Source: Candidatus Tisiphia endosymbiont of Nemotelus nigrinus (GTDB taxonomy: Bacteria; Pseudomonadota; Alphaproteobacteria; Rickettsiales; Rickettsiaceae). From it: 64,000 nt of DNA. Positions 40,376-47,709 of this stretch are shown piece by piece (positions within the stretch are counted from its first letter, which is position 1; each line of letters opens with the position of its first letter). The translations under genes were made by a program, and so were the position numbers. The notes beneath the pieces were generated by a model that ran no database searches, was not told the origin of the DNA, and saw only the letters and a program-made list of their open reading frames with translations. Location: positions 310,001-374,000 of the forward strand of contig NZ_OZ032151.1 of NCBI RefSeq assembly GCF_964026475.1. Direction: 5' to 3'.

Positions 40376-40858
40376 CTAGATGAATTTCTAGAAAATAATA
40401 AAACCATAAAGCAAATAGGTCTTAGAGGCAATGATATTGGTGATGAGGGAGCGGATATACTGGCAGACCTTCTAACAAATAATGAAATTATAAAGCAAGT
40501 GGATATTAGTAGCAATAATATTACTGACAATGGAGCAATCATACTAGCAAGACTTCTAAAGAAGAATAATACTATAAAGACAATATGTCTCAATAATAAT
40601 ATTATTAGTGATGTTGGGATTGTCCAGCTTGTTAAAGCTTTGGAAACTAATAGAACCATAAGCCAAATAAACCTTAGCTATAACAATATTACTGACAATG
40701 GAGCAATAACACTGATAGGACTTCTAGAGTTTAATAATAAAATTACAAGCAAAATAGTAATAGATTTCACAGATTTTGACAATGAAAATATTAGTTATCA
40801 AGTAGAAGAGCTGTTAATTGAAACTCTAGAAAGCCACAATAAAAAACTGTGGGTATAA
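40376..40858 (+). pseudogene. Leucine-rich-repeat protein fragment (RI-like LRR)
   Basis: An open frame of 160 codons continues from the IS481 flank to TAA at 40858. It contains four 28-residue repeats of ribonuclease-inhibitor type, e.g. NNEIIKQVDISSNNITDNGA, then ILARLLK; next KNNTIKTICLNNNIISDVGI; next TNRTISQINLSYNNITDNGA, and a short C-terminal cap. RI-type LRRs are protein-binding and frequent in effector or host-interaction proteins of intracellular bacteria. The 5-prime part is missing or displaced by the IS. Confidence 0.75.
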
Positions 40859-40957
40859 TTTTAAAAATATTTATCTTTTTTAAAAAAGTAAATGCTTGAA
40901 AGTAGTAGGATTTTAGTTTAATATAACTTATGATTAAAACAATGTGTTAGGTATTTT

Positions 40958-41680
40958 ATGGAAGATCTTCATAATTGGCAGTCAAAATTTGAATCTTGTG
41001 AATATGTTGAGAGGTTACTCAATAAACTAACTCAGCTTAACCAGCAAGTAAAGCAACCAGTAGATATTGATGAAGTTAAAAAGGGTATCTATTACGCCAA
41101 AAAATATCATGGTGTGCAGAGGCGACAATCCGGAGAGCCGTATTACTCTCACCCGATAGAAGTAGCGTACATGGTGGCACAGCACACAGCATTAGAAATA
41201 CCCCCATATTTCAGGACTGATATGATCGTTACCAGTTTACTGCATGATACTATTGAAGATACAGCTCTGACTAAAACTATGATTGATAATATCTTTGGTA
41301 GTCAGATTGCTAATCAGGTAGAAGACTTAACCAGAGTGAAGGTAGACAGAAAAATTAGTGCAGCAGAAACGGTAGAATTATTATGGGTACAAAAAAAATA
41401 TGATGTCTTAATCATTAAGCTATTCGATAGAATTCATAATGTAGAAACTATTGGGGTAAAATCGCCAAAAAAAATTAAGAAGATAATAGAAGAAACTCTT
41501 AGCAGATTTATGAGTCTTAGTATCTACCTTGGAAGCCCAAAAATTGAGCAAATATTAGTAAGGTTATGTTTTAAGAATATGCAGATACAGAATGATCACC
41601 AAACTTTACATGATAATTTCCTGCTTCCTTCTCTAGTTTCACAAAGTAAAATACTCCAAATCCATAACCTATTGCCATAG
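40958..41680 (+). CDS. SpoT-type HD hydrolase domain protein (single-domain (p)ppGpp hydrolase-like)
   Basis: 240 residues. The HD hydrolase motifs are complete: VQRRQSGEPYYSHPIEVAYMV, TSLLHDTIEDTALT (HD and ED) and KLFDRIHNVETIGVKSPKKIKKII. There is no RelA synthetase, TGS or ACT domain. Known: rickettsiae carry several short spoT-derived genes of this sort, and hydrolase-only proteins degrade (p)ppGpp. Its last ~110 bp overlap the convergent MFS gene, so the C-terminal ~35 residues may not be original. Confidence 0.85.
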   Translation: MEDLHNWQSKFESCEYVERLLNKLTQLNQQVKQPVDIDEVKKGIYYAKKYHGVQRRQSGEPYYSHPIEVAYMVAQHTALEIPPYFRTDMIVTSLLHDTIEDTALTKTMIDNIFGSQIANQVEDLTRVKVDRKISAAETVELLWVQKKYDVLIIKLFDRIHNVETIGVKSPKKIKKIIEETLSRFMSLSIYLGSPKIEQILVRLCFKNMQIQNDHQTLHDNFLLPSLVSQSKILQIHNLLP

Positions 41681-42917
41681 ATACTATAATCAAGGACACT
41701 CCCCATTGCCCAAAATATTTCTCACAATAGATAATTCCAAATGATGTAGTGATATGCATGATAGCACGAGATATAGCGTATATAAAGCCACCATAAGTAA
41801 AGCGTTTAAAAATGGGAATATGAGTATAAAAGACAGGGGTCGCTGGATTAGTGCTAAGTACAAATAACATAAAAAATGATTGAAGTGCAAATAGATGTAA
41901 TGGACTGTTTATATGGCTTAGCAAGTAAGGACAAAGCAAAGCAACCGGACAGAATATAAACAGTTTTGCTTTCAATATCTTTAATGGATGTATTTTATAA
42001 CTTAAATACATTAATAATATATAGCCAACTAAATTCACCATTGATACGATAAAATTTTGATTAATTACTTCTTCTGGTTTATAACCAAACTGATTTTTAA
42101 GAATATTTCCACAATAAATATATGTAAAATAAAAACATAGTGGCCATCCACACTGTATTAAAAATAAAGCTATAGTTGTTTTTTTACTTACTTTCTCATG
42201 CAATATAGGGTCACCTTGTAATTTAACCATACTTACACCTGATTTAGCTAAGATATTTTTTAACCGACGTGTTGCATCTGCAAAGTCCGTTGTTTCTTTT
42301 AGTGCTGTTCTTGCAATACCACCAACCATTGCAATTAGTGCTCCGAGCAAAAATGCAATACGCCAATTAAATTGATATTTAGTTGTAATGGATGCAACAC
42401 CTAAAGCTACTGTTCCTCCTAAAATAGAAAAAATTGCAATTAACATTACAGCCGGATATTGTATAGGTGGTTTTACGAATTCAGTTAAATAAATCTCTGC
42501 ACCTACTATTTCTCCCATAGATGACATACCCTGTAACATGCGGCACATGGTAACTAACCATGCGGCGACTATACCTATTTGTTCATATGTTGGAAGAGTA
42601 GCAATTATAATGCATGAAATAGACATAATAAAGGTTGTGATAATCACTATTGGTTTGCGACCAATTTTATCACCGATCCTACCGAAAATAAGTGCCCCTA
42701 CAGGTCTTAAAACAAAAACTGAGCAAAATGCAAAAGCAGACTGCAATGAAGAGGTAAAAGGATCGCTTTTTGGGAAAAAAAGCTCATTTAGAAGAACCGC
42801 CATATGTACATATAGCATCAGATCAAAATACTCTAAAAACGTTCCAACTGAAAGTAACCCAACAGCTTCTTTCTGTTCCTTGGTTAAGCTCCTTTGTTCT
42901 TGCTGATGTCCTATCAT
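41571..42917 (-). CDS. MFS transporter, ProP-like metabolite:proton symporter
   Basis: 448 residues, 12 TM segments. LSVGTFLEYFDLMLYVHMAVLLNELFFP at the start, FGRIGDKIGRKPIVIITTFIMS (MFS loop 2-3 motif), CRMLQGMSSMGEIVGAEIYLTEFVKPP and TTDFAD linker match the MHS/ProP-type transporters that are multiplied in Rickettsia. Possible substrates are osmolytes or organic acids. It overlaps the SpoT-type gene tail to tail. Confidence 0.9.
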   Translation of the reverse strand: MIGHQQEQRSLTKEQKEAVGLLSVGTFLEYFDLMLYVHMAVLLNELFFPKSDPFTSSLQSAFAFCSVFVLRPVGALIFGRIGDKIGRKPIVIITTFIMSISCIIIATLPTYEQIGIVAAWLVTMCRMLQGMSSMGEIVGAEIYLTEFVKPPIQYPAVMLIAIFSILGGTVALGVASITTKYQFNWRIAFLLGALIAMVGGIARTALKETTDFADATRRLKNILAKSGVSMVKLQGDPILHEKVSKKTTIALFLIQCGWPLCFYFTYIYCGNILKNQFGYKPEEVINQNFIVSMVNLVGYILLMYLSYKIHPLKILKAKLFIFCPVALLCPYLLSHINSPLHLFALQSFFMLFVLSTNPATPVFYTHIPIFKRFTYGGFIYAISRAIMHITTSFGIIYCEKYFGQWGVSLIIVSMAIGYGFGVFYFVKLEKEAGNYHVKFGDHSVSAYS

Positions 42918-43054
42918 TTTTCTACCTTACATTTTTATTCTAGTACTAATAAACATAGTGATGGTTTGGCTAATGATAGCAAGAAAAAATAGATGTAGGA
43001 AATTGAAATAATAAATTTTTGCTTGCAACAATATCACGGTACTCAAATAAAAGC

Positions 43055-43094
43055 CTAGACACTTATATCATAATTTAAAGATATAAGTGTCTAG
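43055..43094. repeat. Perfect TAGACACTTATATC palindrome (IS110-end-like)
   Basis: CTAGACACTTATATC, ATAATTTAAA, GATATAAGTGTCTAG. TAGACACTTATATC is exactly the left junction of the IS110 element with its target; here two such half-ends face each other. Related palindromes lie at 10123, 26110 and 52373-52411. Confidence 0.75.
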
Positions 43095-43257
43095 CACTAC
43101 AGTTGTAGACTGAATAAATTATAGAAAATTTGAGGGTTTTCTTTACAATATAGTTTCTAGTTTTTGAAATCTACAACTGTAGTGTTAGCTATAGCGGCAA
43201 TTGTAAGTAAAATACTCAAATTTCTTATAATTTATTCAATCTACAACTGTAGTACTA
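43095..43257. repeat. Inverted repeat with ACTACAGTTGTAGA ends (MITE-like)
   Basis: The arms of about 40 bp (CACTACAGTTGTAGACTGAA and near-complement TTCAATCTACAACTGTAGTAC, both continuing through ATAAATTATA/TATAATTTAT) flank ~80 bp. The right end covers the stop codon of the BolA-type gene. The ACAGTTGTA end also appears near 3795. Confidence 0.75.
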
Positions 43258-43521
43258 ATCTGTAGGATAGTTAGGTTTTTTCGTATCAATTGATAATGCA
43301 TGTAACCCACTAGCTAGCTCATCTGATAAAAGATTGTTAATCATTTTATGTTGTTCTATCAAGCTTTTTCCTATAAAAGCTGTTGAAAAAATTTTAATTG
43401 TAAAATGACTCTCTGTAGCTCCACCAGTATGGCTAGAATGTTTGGAGCTTTCATCAATTATTTCACAATAATGTGGTTTTAACACATCTAATTTGCTTTT
43501 TATTCTATTTATTTTGCTCAT
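43255..43521 (-). CDS. BolA-family protein (second copy)
   Basis: About 88 residues from ATG at 43521 (MSKINRIKSKLDVLKPHYCEI). Signature: SHTGGATESHFTIKIFSTAFIGKSLIEQHKMINNLLSDELASGLHALSIDTKKP, with the longer BolA1-type loop containing HSSHTGG (compare the shorter loop of the copy at 25729). Two BolA types side by side in a genome is normal in alphaproteobacteria. Its stop TAG lies inside a palindromic element. Confidence 0.92.
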   Translation of the reverse strand: MSKINRIKSKLDVLKPHYCEIIDESSKHSSHTGGATESHFTIKIFSTAFIGKSLIEQHKMINNLLSDELASGLHALSIDTKKPNYPTD

Positions 43522-43598
43522 AATTTTATAATATAAAACTTTTACTTGTATCATTCTACTAGGATTTTAGTATTTAGTAAATTTACATTAGTTGAGTT

Positions 43599-44831
43599 AT
43601 GATAAAATTAGATACGGAAATTAAAAAATCGGTTAGAAATTTACAATTTGAGCTTGATAAAGTAGAGCATGGATATTGTATCTCTTTTAAGCTATTAAAT
43701 TATGACGAATTGAATGCTATGATGGTAGGAAACATTAGCATAATTGACAAGCTTAATAAAATTATTTCTAAAGTTTGCACTGAATTAATTAGCACTTCTA
43801 TCACATCAATTTATAAACACATTGAACATGATAAAATATTATTAGTTTTACCTATATCAGACCCAAATCTAGTCAAGCAAATCGTATTAAAAATACATTT
43901 ATTATCCCAACTTTATGTTGACGAGCTGCTACCTACAATTTATATGAATTGCAGTATTGCTAGCATAGAATTTCCCAAATTTAGCAATAAAGCCGAAGAA
44001 ATTTATAATTTATTAAACTGGCTAATTTCTTATCAAGGTGACCAGAATTATTATCGTGAGTACGACTATAAATATTATAATATAGAATGTATTAAAGAGT
44101 CTAATAAACAGCTTAATCTTTTAAGAAAAGCTCTCTCAAACAAAACAATAGTTTTTGCTTATCAGCCAGTTGTTGATCGTAAAACAATGAAAGCTCATTA
44201 CTATGAATGTTTACTAAGGATTCCTGACACAGAAAACCATCTGTGTTCTGTAGGAGCAATAATCCCAGAAGCTGAAAAGAAAGGTTTAATTTTTATAGTA
44301 GATCAAGTAGTGCTAGAAATGGCAATCAAAGAATTAGATGCTAACCCAGACTTAATGTTGGCAGTTAATATCTCAAATATTGGTACATTAGATGCTCCTC
44401 TGTTGGTAATAGCAGAGAAATTATTACAAACATATGATGTCTCAGGAAGGTTAATTATCGAAATCACTGAAACTAGCCTTAATCAGCATTATCAACAAAT
44501 AACATACTTTATGCACAGATTAAGAAAATATGGTTGTAAATTTGCTTTAGATGATTTTGGATCTGGGTTTACTTCATTTAAACAATTACAAAATCTGCCA
44601 ATAGATATTATTAAAATTGATGGTAGCTATGTACGTAACATCACTAGCAATCTGCAAAGCCAAGACTTTATTAAAAGATTAATTAGTCTCTCTGAGGATT
44701 TGGGTATTCAAACTGTAGCAGAATTTGTTGAGAATGGCAAAATTGCCAAATTCTTAATCAATCTAAAAATTGATGCGATGCAAGGTGATTTCTTCTCATC
44801 TGCATTGGTTAATCAATTAATTAAAAAATGA
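43599..44831 (+). CDS. EAL-domain cyclic-di-GMP phosphodiesterase-like protein
   Basis: 410 residues. The N-terminal ~170 residues may be a degenerate GGDEF/PAS-like module (no GGDEF motif). The EAL domain follows: YYECLLRIP (EAL reads ECL, catalytic Glu kept), AVNISNIGT (Asn), IEITETSLN (Glu), FALDDFGSGFTSFKQLQNLPIDIIKIDGSYV (DDFG and Lys) and TVAEFVEN (Glu). The last motif, usually QGYxF, is QGDFF. The metal ligands are present, so activity is plausible. It is notable in a reduced genome where c-di-GMP signalling is often lost. Confidence 0.88.
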   Translation: MIKLDTEIKKSVRNLQFELDKVEHGYCISFKLLNYDELNAMMVGNISIIDKLNKIISKVCTELISTSITSIYKHIEHDKILLVLPISDPNLVKQIVLKIHLLSQLYVDELLPTIYMNCSIASIEFPKFSNKAEEIYNLLNWLISYQGDQNYYREYDYKYYNIECIKESNKQLNLLRKALSNKTIVFAYQPVVDRKTMKAHYYECLLRIPDTENHLCSVGAIIPEAEKKGLIFIVDQVVLEMAIKELDANPDLMLAVNISNIGTLDAPLLVIAEKLLQTYDVSGRLIIEITETSLNQHYQQITYFMHRLRKYGCKFALDDFGSGFTSFKQLQNLPIDIIKIDGSYVRNITSNLQSQDFIKRLISLSEDLGIQTVAEFVENGKIAKFLINLKIDAMQGDFFSSALVNQLIKK

Positions 44832-44979
44832 ATAATAAACTATAGTGACCCGAATTGTCAAACCAAAAAAAATAAGTTAATCCGTTTTTAACTATTTAGA
44901 AATTAACTATTTTTTATAATTAAAAAATACAGAAGCACCTACCTTTATGATCCATACTGATTTTAATATTATGCTCAAT

Positions 44980-45143
44980 TAGACACTGTTAACAAAGCTT
45001 ATTTAGTTGGTGAATAAAGTCTTTTTTGCTGCAAATTATAAGATTTTTTTGAAATAGGTACACTATTCCAGCAGAAATCTTATTAATTTTCGCTAAAAAA
45101 TCCATTAATTCATCAATTAAATAAGCTTTGTTAACAGTGTCTA
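44980..45143. mobile_element. MITE-1, copy 3 (uninterrupted)
   Basis: 164 bp including flanking TA; the inverted ends are complete (TAGACACTGTTAACAAAGCT...GTTAACAGTGTCTA). Inverted in its inner sequence relative to copies at 2351 and 8719. It is inserted just inside the IS1380 remnant. Both ends are unoccupied IS110 targets. Confidence 0.9.
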
Positions 45144-45152
45144 ATCTATCAG

Positions 45153-45508
45153 GTAAGCTAGAAGATTTATATGATAAAATTTACTGTATGCGTGGAGATA
45201 TGGAAAATCGTATAAAAGAGCAACAGTTAGAGCTGTTTGCCGATCGCACTTCATGCCATAAATAGTGGGCTAATCAACTCAGACTAATTTTATCGAGTCT
45301 TGCCTATACATTAGTAGAATATATACGTGACAAGTTTTTGCAGGGTACTGAATTAGCTAAAGCACAGGTAGGAACGATACGTTTGAAATTGTTCAAAATC
45401 GGAGCAGTAATTATTCGCAATAGCAGACGTATCAAGTTTCTGCTATCTTCTTCATATCCTTATCAACATATATGGAATGATATATTGCAGGTTTTAGCTC
45501 TAACCTGA
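45153..45508 (+). pseudogene. IS1380-family transposase C-terminal fragment
   Basis: The frame reads LSGKLEDLYDKIYCMRGDMENRIKEQQLELFADRTSCHK, an in-frame TAG, then WANQLRLILSSLAYTLVEYIRDKFLQGTELAKAQVGTIRLKLFKIGAVIIRNSRRIKFLLSSSYPYQ. This is the conserved end of IS1380 transposases. The element end TAACCTGAATATTGCATGA follows at 45507-45525. The 5-prime part is missing, cut near MITE-1. Confidence 0.82.
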
Positions 45509-45525
45509 ATATTGCATGAGAAGAG

Positions 45526-45682
45526 GTTTATGGTATGGTTGTATGAATTTTGAAAATTAAAAATTAGCAAAGTAGAGAAAAGGGGGTAAAAATGCTCTAA
45601 AATCGATAATTTTCTGATTTTAGATAAAATCCCCCCTTACCCCATTTTATCTAAGCACCGGGAACAGTGCTAATTTAGCTCA
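45526..45682. other. Spacer between two inverted IS1380 fragments, no gene
   Basis: About 157 bp, AT-rich, with a GGGGGTAAAAATG... / ...ATCCCCCCTTACCCC imperfect inverted repeat (45580-45645). No coding sense seen. Confidence 0.45.
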
Positions 45683-45835
45683 TTCTAGAGCTAAAACCTG
45701 CAATATATTATTCCATATATGCTGATAAGGATATGAAGAAGATAGCAGAAACTTGATACGTCTGCTATTGCGAATAATTACTGTTCCGATTTTGAACAAT
45801 TTCAAACGTATCGTTCCTACCTGTGCTTTAGCTAG
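45683..45835 (-). pseudogene. IS1380-family transposase C-terminal fragment (inverted)
   Basis: The minus strand repeats LAKAQVGTIRLKLFKIGTVIIRNSRRIKFLLSSSYPYQHIWNNILQVLAL, an inverted, slightly diverged copy of 45350-45508. It ends at the CTAG flank of IS481 copy D. Together the two fragments form inverted arms of about 150 bp. Confidence 0.8.
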
Positions 45836-46842
45836 GTGTTTAGTCCCAGGGTGTAATGTTGTATATTATAAAGAATTACCATCAAGAGAGGAATTATGGG
45901 ACAAATATTACACGGCTGTGCCAAAACGACAGAGGCAATACGTTTCGCAATCCAAAATAGTCAAGAGAGCTTAAAGACTTTAGCAAGAAAATATTCTATT
46001 AATCCTAAAACAGTTGCTAAGTGGAAGAAACGAACTACATTACAAGATACTTGTATGGGTCCCAAAGAACCATCTTCTACAGTATTAACTTCTGAAGAAG
46101 AAGCTATGTGTATAGCATTTCGTAAACACACTTTATTATCTTTAGATGATTGCTTATATGCTTTACAAGTTAGTATTCCCAAGCTTACTAGATCTTCTTT
46201 ACATAGACTTCTTCAACGCCATAATGTTAGTAGGTTACCGGAAGTAAAAGGAAATAACAAAACCAAGAAGAAGTTTAAACTTTATCCAATTGGTTATTTC
46301 CATATAGATATTGCTGAAGTCAAAACAGAAGAAGGTAAACTCTATCTATTTGTTGCTATTGATCGCACTTCAAAGTTTGTGTATGTAGAACTTTTACTAA
46401 GATGTACCAAGACAGAAACAGCACAATTTCTTCGTAATTTAATTAAAGCTATACCTTATAAAATTCATACTATTTTGACAGATAATGGTATTCAATTTAC
46501 TAACAGAACAGTAGATAAGCATGCTTGGATGCATATTTTTGATCGTATTTGCTATGAATACAATATTGAACACAGGCTAACAAAAGTTAATCATCCATGG
46601 ACTAATGGACAGGTAGAACGTATGAATCGTACTATTAAAGAGGCAACTGTTAAACGTTTTTATTATGACAATCATCAGCAACTTAAACAACATTTATATG
46701 ATTTTATCAATGCCTACAATTTCGCAAAAAGACTTAAAGCTCTTAAAGGTTTAACTCCTTATGAATTTATCATAAAAACATGGACATCTGATCCAAATAA
46801 ATTTATTATTAACCCTAACCTCCACTCCCTGGGACTAAACAC
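45836..46842 (+). mobile_element. IS481-family element, copy D (1007 bp, intact)
   Basis: Perfect ends GTGTTTAGTCCCAGGG and complement, flanked by CTAG at 45832-45835 and 46843-46846. Nested in an IS1380 remnant. With copy A it is the best candidate for an active source. Confidence 0.93.
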
Positions 46843-46846
46843 CTAG
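45896..46846 (+). CDS. IS481-family transposase, copy D
   Basis: 316 residues, same as copy A except Leu for Pro in VELLLRCTK. The helix-turn-helix and DDE core are complete. The stop TAG is completed by the target CTAG, as in copy A. A good AGAGAGGA ribosome binding site lies just before the ATG. Confidence 0.95.
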   Translation: MGQILHGCAKTTEAIRFAIQNSQESLKTLARKYSINPKTVAKWKKRTTLQDTCMGPKEPSSTVLTSEEEAMCIAFRKHTLLSLDDCLYALQVSIPKLTRSSLHRLLQRHNVSRLPEVKGNNKTKKKFKLYPIGYFHIDIAEVKTEEGKLYLFVAIDRTSKFVYVELLLRCTKTETAQFLRNLIKAIPYKIHTILTDNGIQFTNRTVDKHAWMHIFDRICYEYNIEHRLTKVNHPWTNGQVERMNRTIKEATVKRFYYDNHQQLKQHLYDFINAYNFAKRLKALKGLTPYEFIIKTWTSDPNKFIINPNLHSLGLNT

Positions 46847-47397
46847 GTTTTGAGCTGGTTACAATAGAACCTTGCTAAAATACTTTTTAGCAGTTTCTTA
46901 GAAGAAGTAGCGTCAAAATCAAGTATCAACTGTTTTGGTGCAATTCTATGAGATTCGATAAACTTGTCAATCATCAGCTTGTGAGCTTTAAAAGCAAATT
47001 GACGCTCTGCTTTGTTTTCTAAACGACACAAAGTAGAGCTACTAGCCATATCATCAACTGTGTCTATACTTGTTTGCAAAGCTGGACACTTCCTTAAATT
47101 ATCGTGATCATTTAAATCTTCATAACCAAGAGCAATCGAGTAAATACGCTGTTTTAGCATTGTGAGAATAGTATGAGTAATTTTATCAGAATCTCGCTTA
47201 TCAGGAAAATTTTTAGCCAGTTCATTGGTTAGACCAAGCCTCTTATCTACTTCTCTTAGCAATAATACACCTCCATCACTGCTAATATTACCTCCTGTAA
47301 AATTTATTTCCATTTGACGATTTTTTACTTTCGATTGGTAATTTAATCCTGTACAATTTGTCATGACAAAACCTTCTGTATAATGTTCTTTTAACAC
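46843..47397 (-). pseudogene. IS1380-family transposase N-terminal fragment
   Basis: 184 codons: MEINFTGGNISSDGGVLLLREVDKRLGLTNELAKNFPDKRD, QRIYSIALGYEDLNDHDNLRKCPALQ, SSSTLCRLENKAERQFAFKAHKLMIDKFIESH, LILDFDAT. This is the IS1380 N-terminal part and first catalytic Asp. After DFDAT the sequence departs from the family, so the middle is lost, and the C-terminal fragment beyond the IS481 is in another frame. The start may be TTG/ATG near 47360. Confidence 0.85.
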
Positions 47398-47709
47398 CGA
47401 TATTATACCATATTACGAGGGTTTTGTCTCCTGACTTTCATGCATTATTCAGGTTAACCTCAATTCGATATAAGAATTATTAATTCTTATATCGAATTGG
47501 CTTTGTTATAGGGCAAAATGCATTCTTGAAGCGATTCTTCGAATGCATTTTAACTGATTTACGATAATAATCTTATTTTTATATAGTATAAAAATAAGAT
47601 TATTAGCAAACTAATGTTTAACAATTAGGTGTCAAACCGCTTTAAGCCTGATTGTTTCTATATACACCCCTGAGTCTTACTTCCATTTACCGTGAATTGC
47701 TGACCTAAT
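47398..47709. repeat. IS1380 end, perfect palindrome and 160-bp direct repeat copy 2
   Basis: TTTCATGCATTATTCAGGTTAA (47434-47455) is the IS1380 terminal repeat. 47461-47499 is a perfect palindrome CAATTCGATATAAGAATTA, T, complement. 47515-47674 repeats 38172-38331 with few differences, including both inner hairpins and the ACACCCCTGAG end. No gene. Confidence 0.75.
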
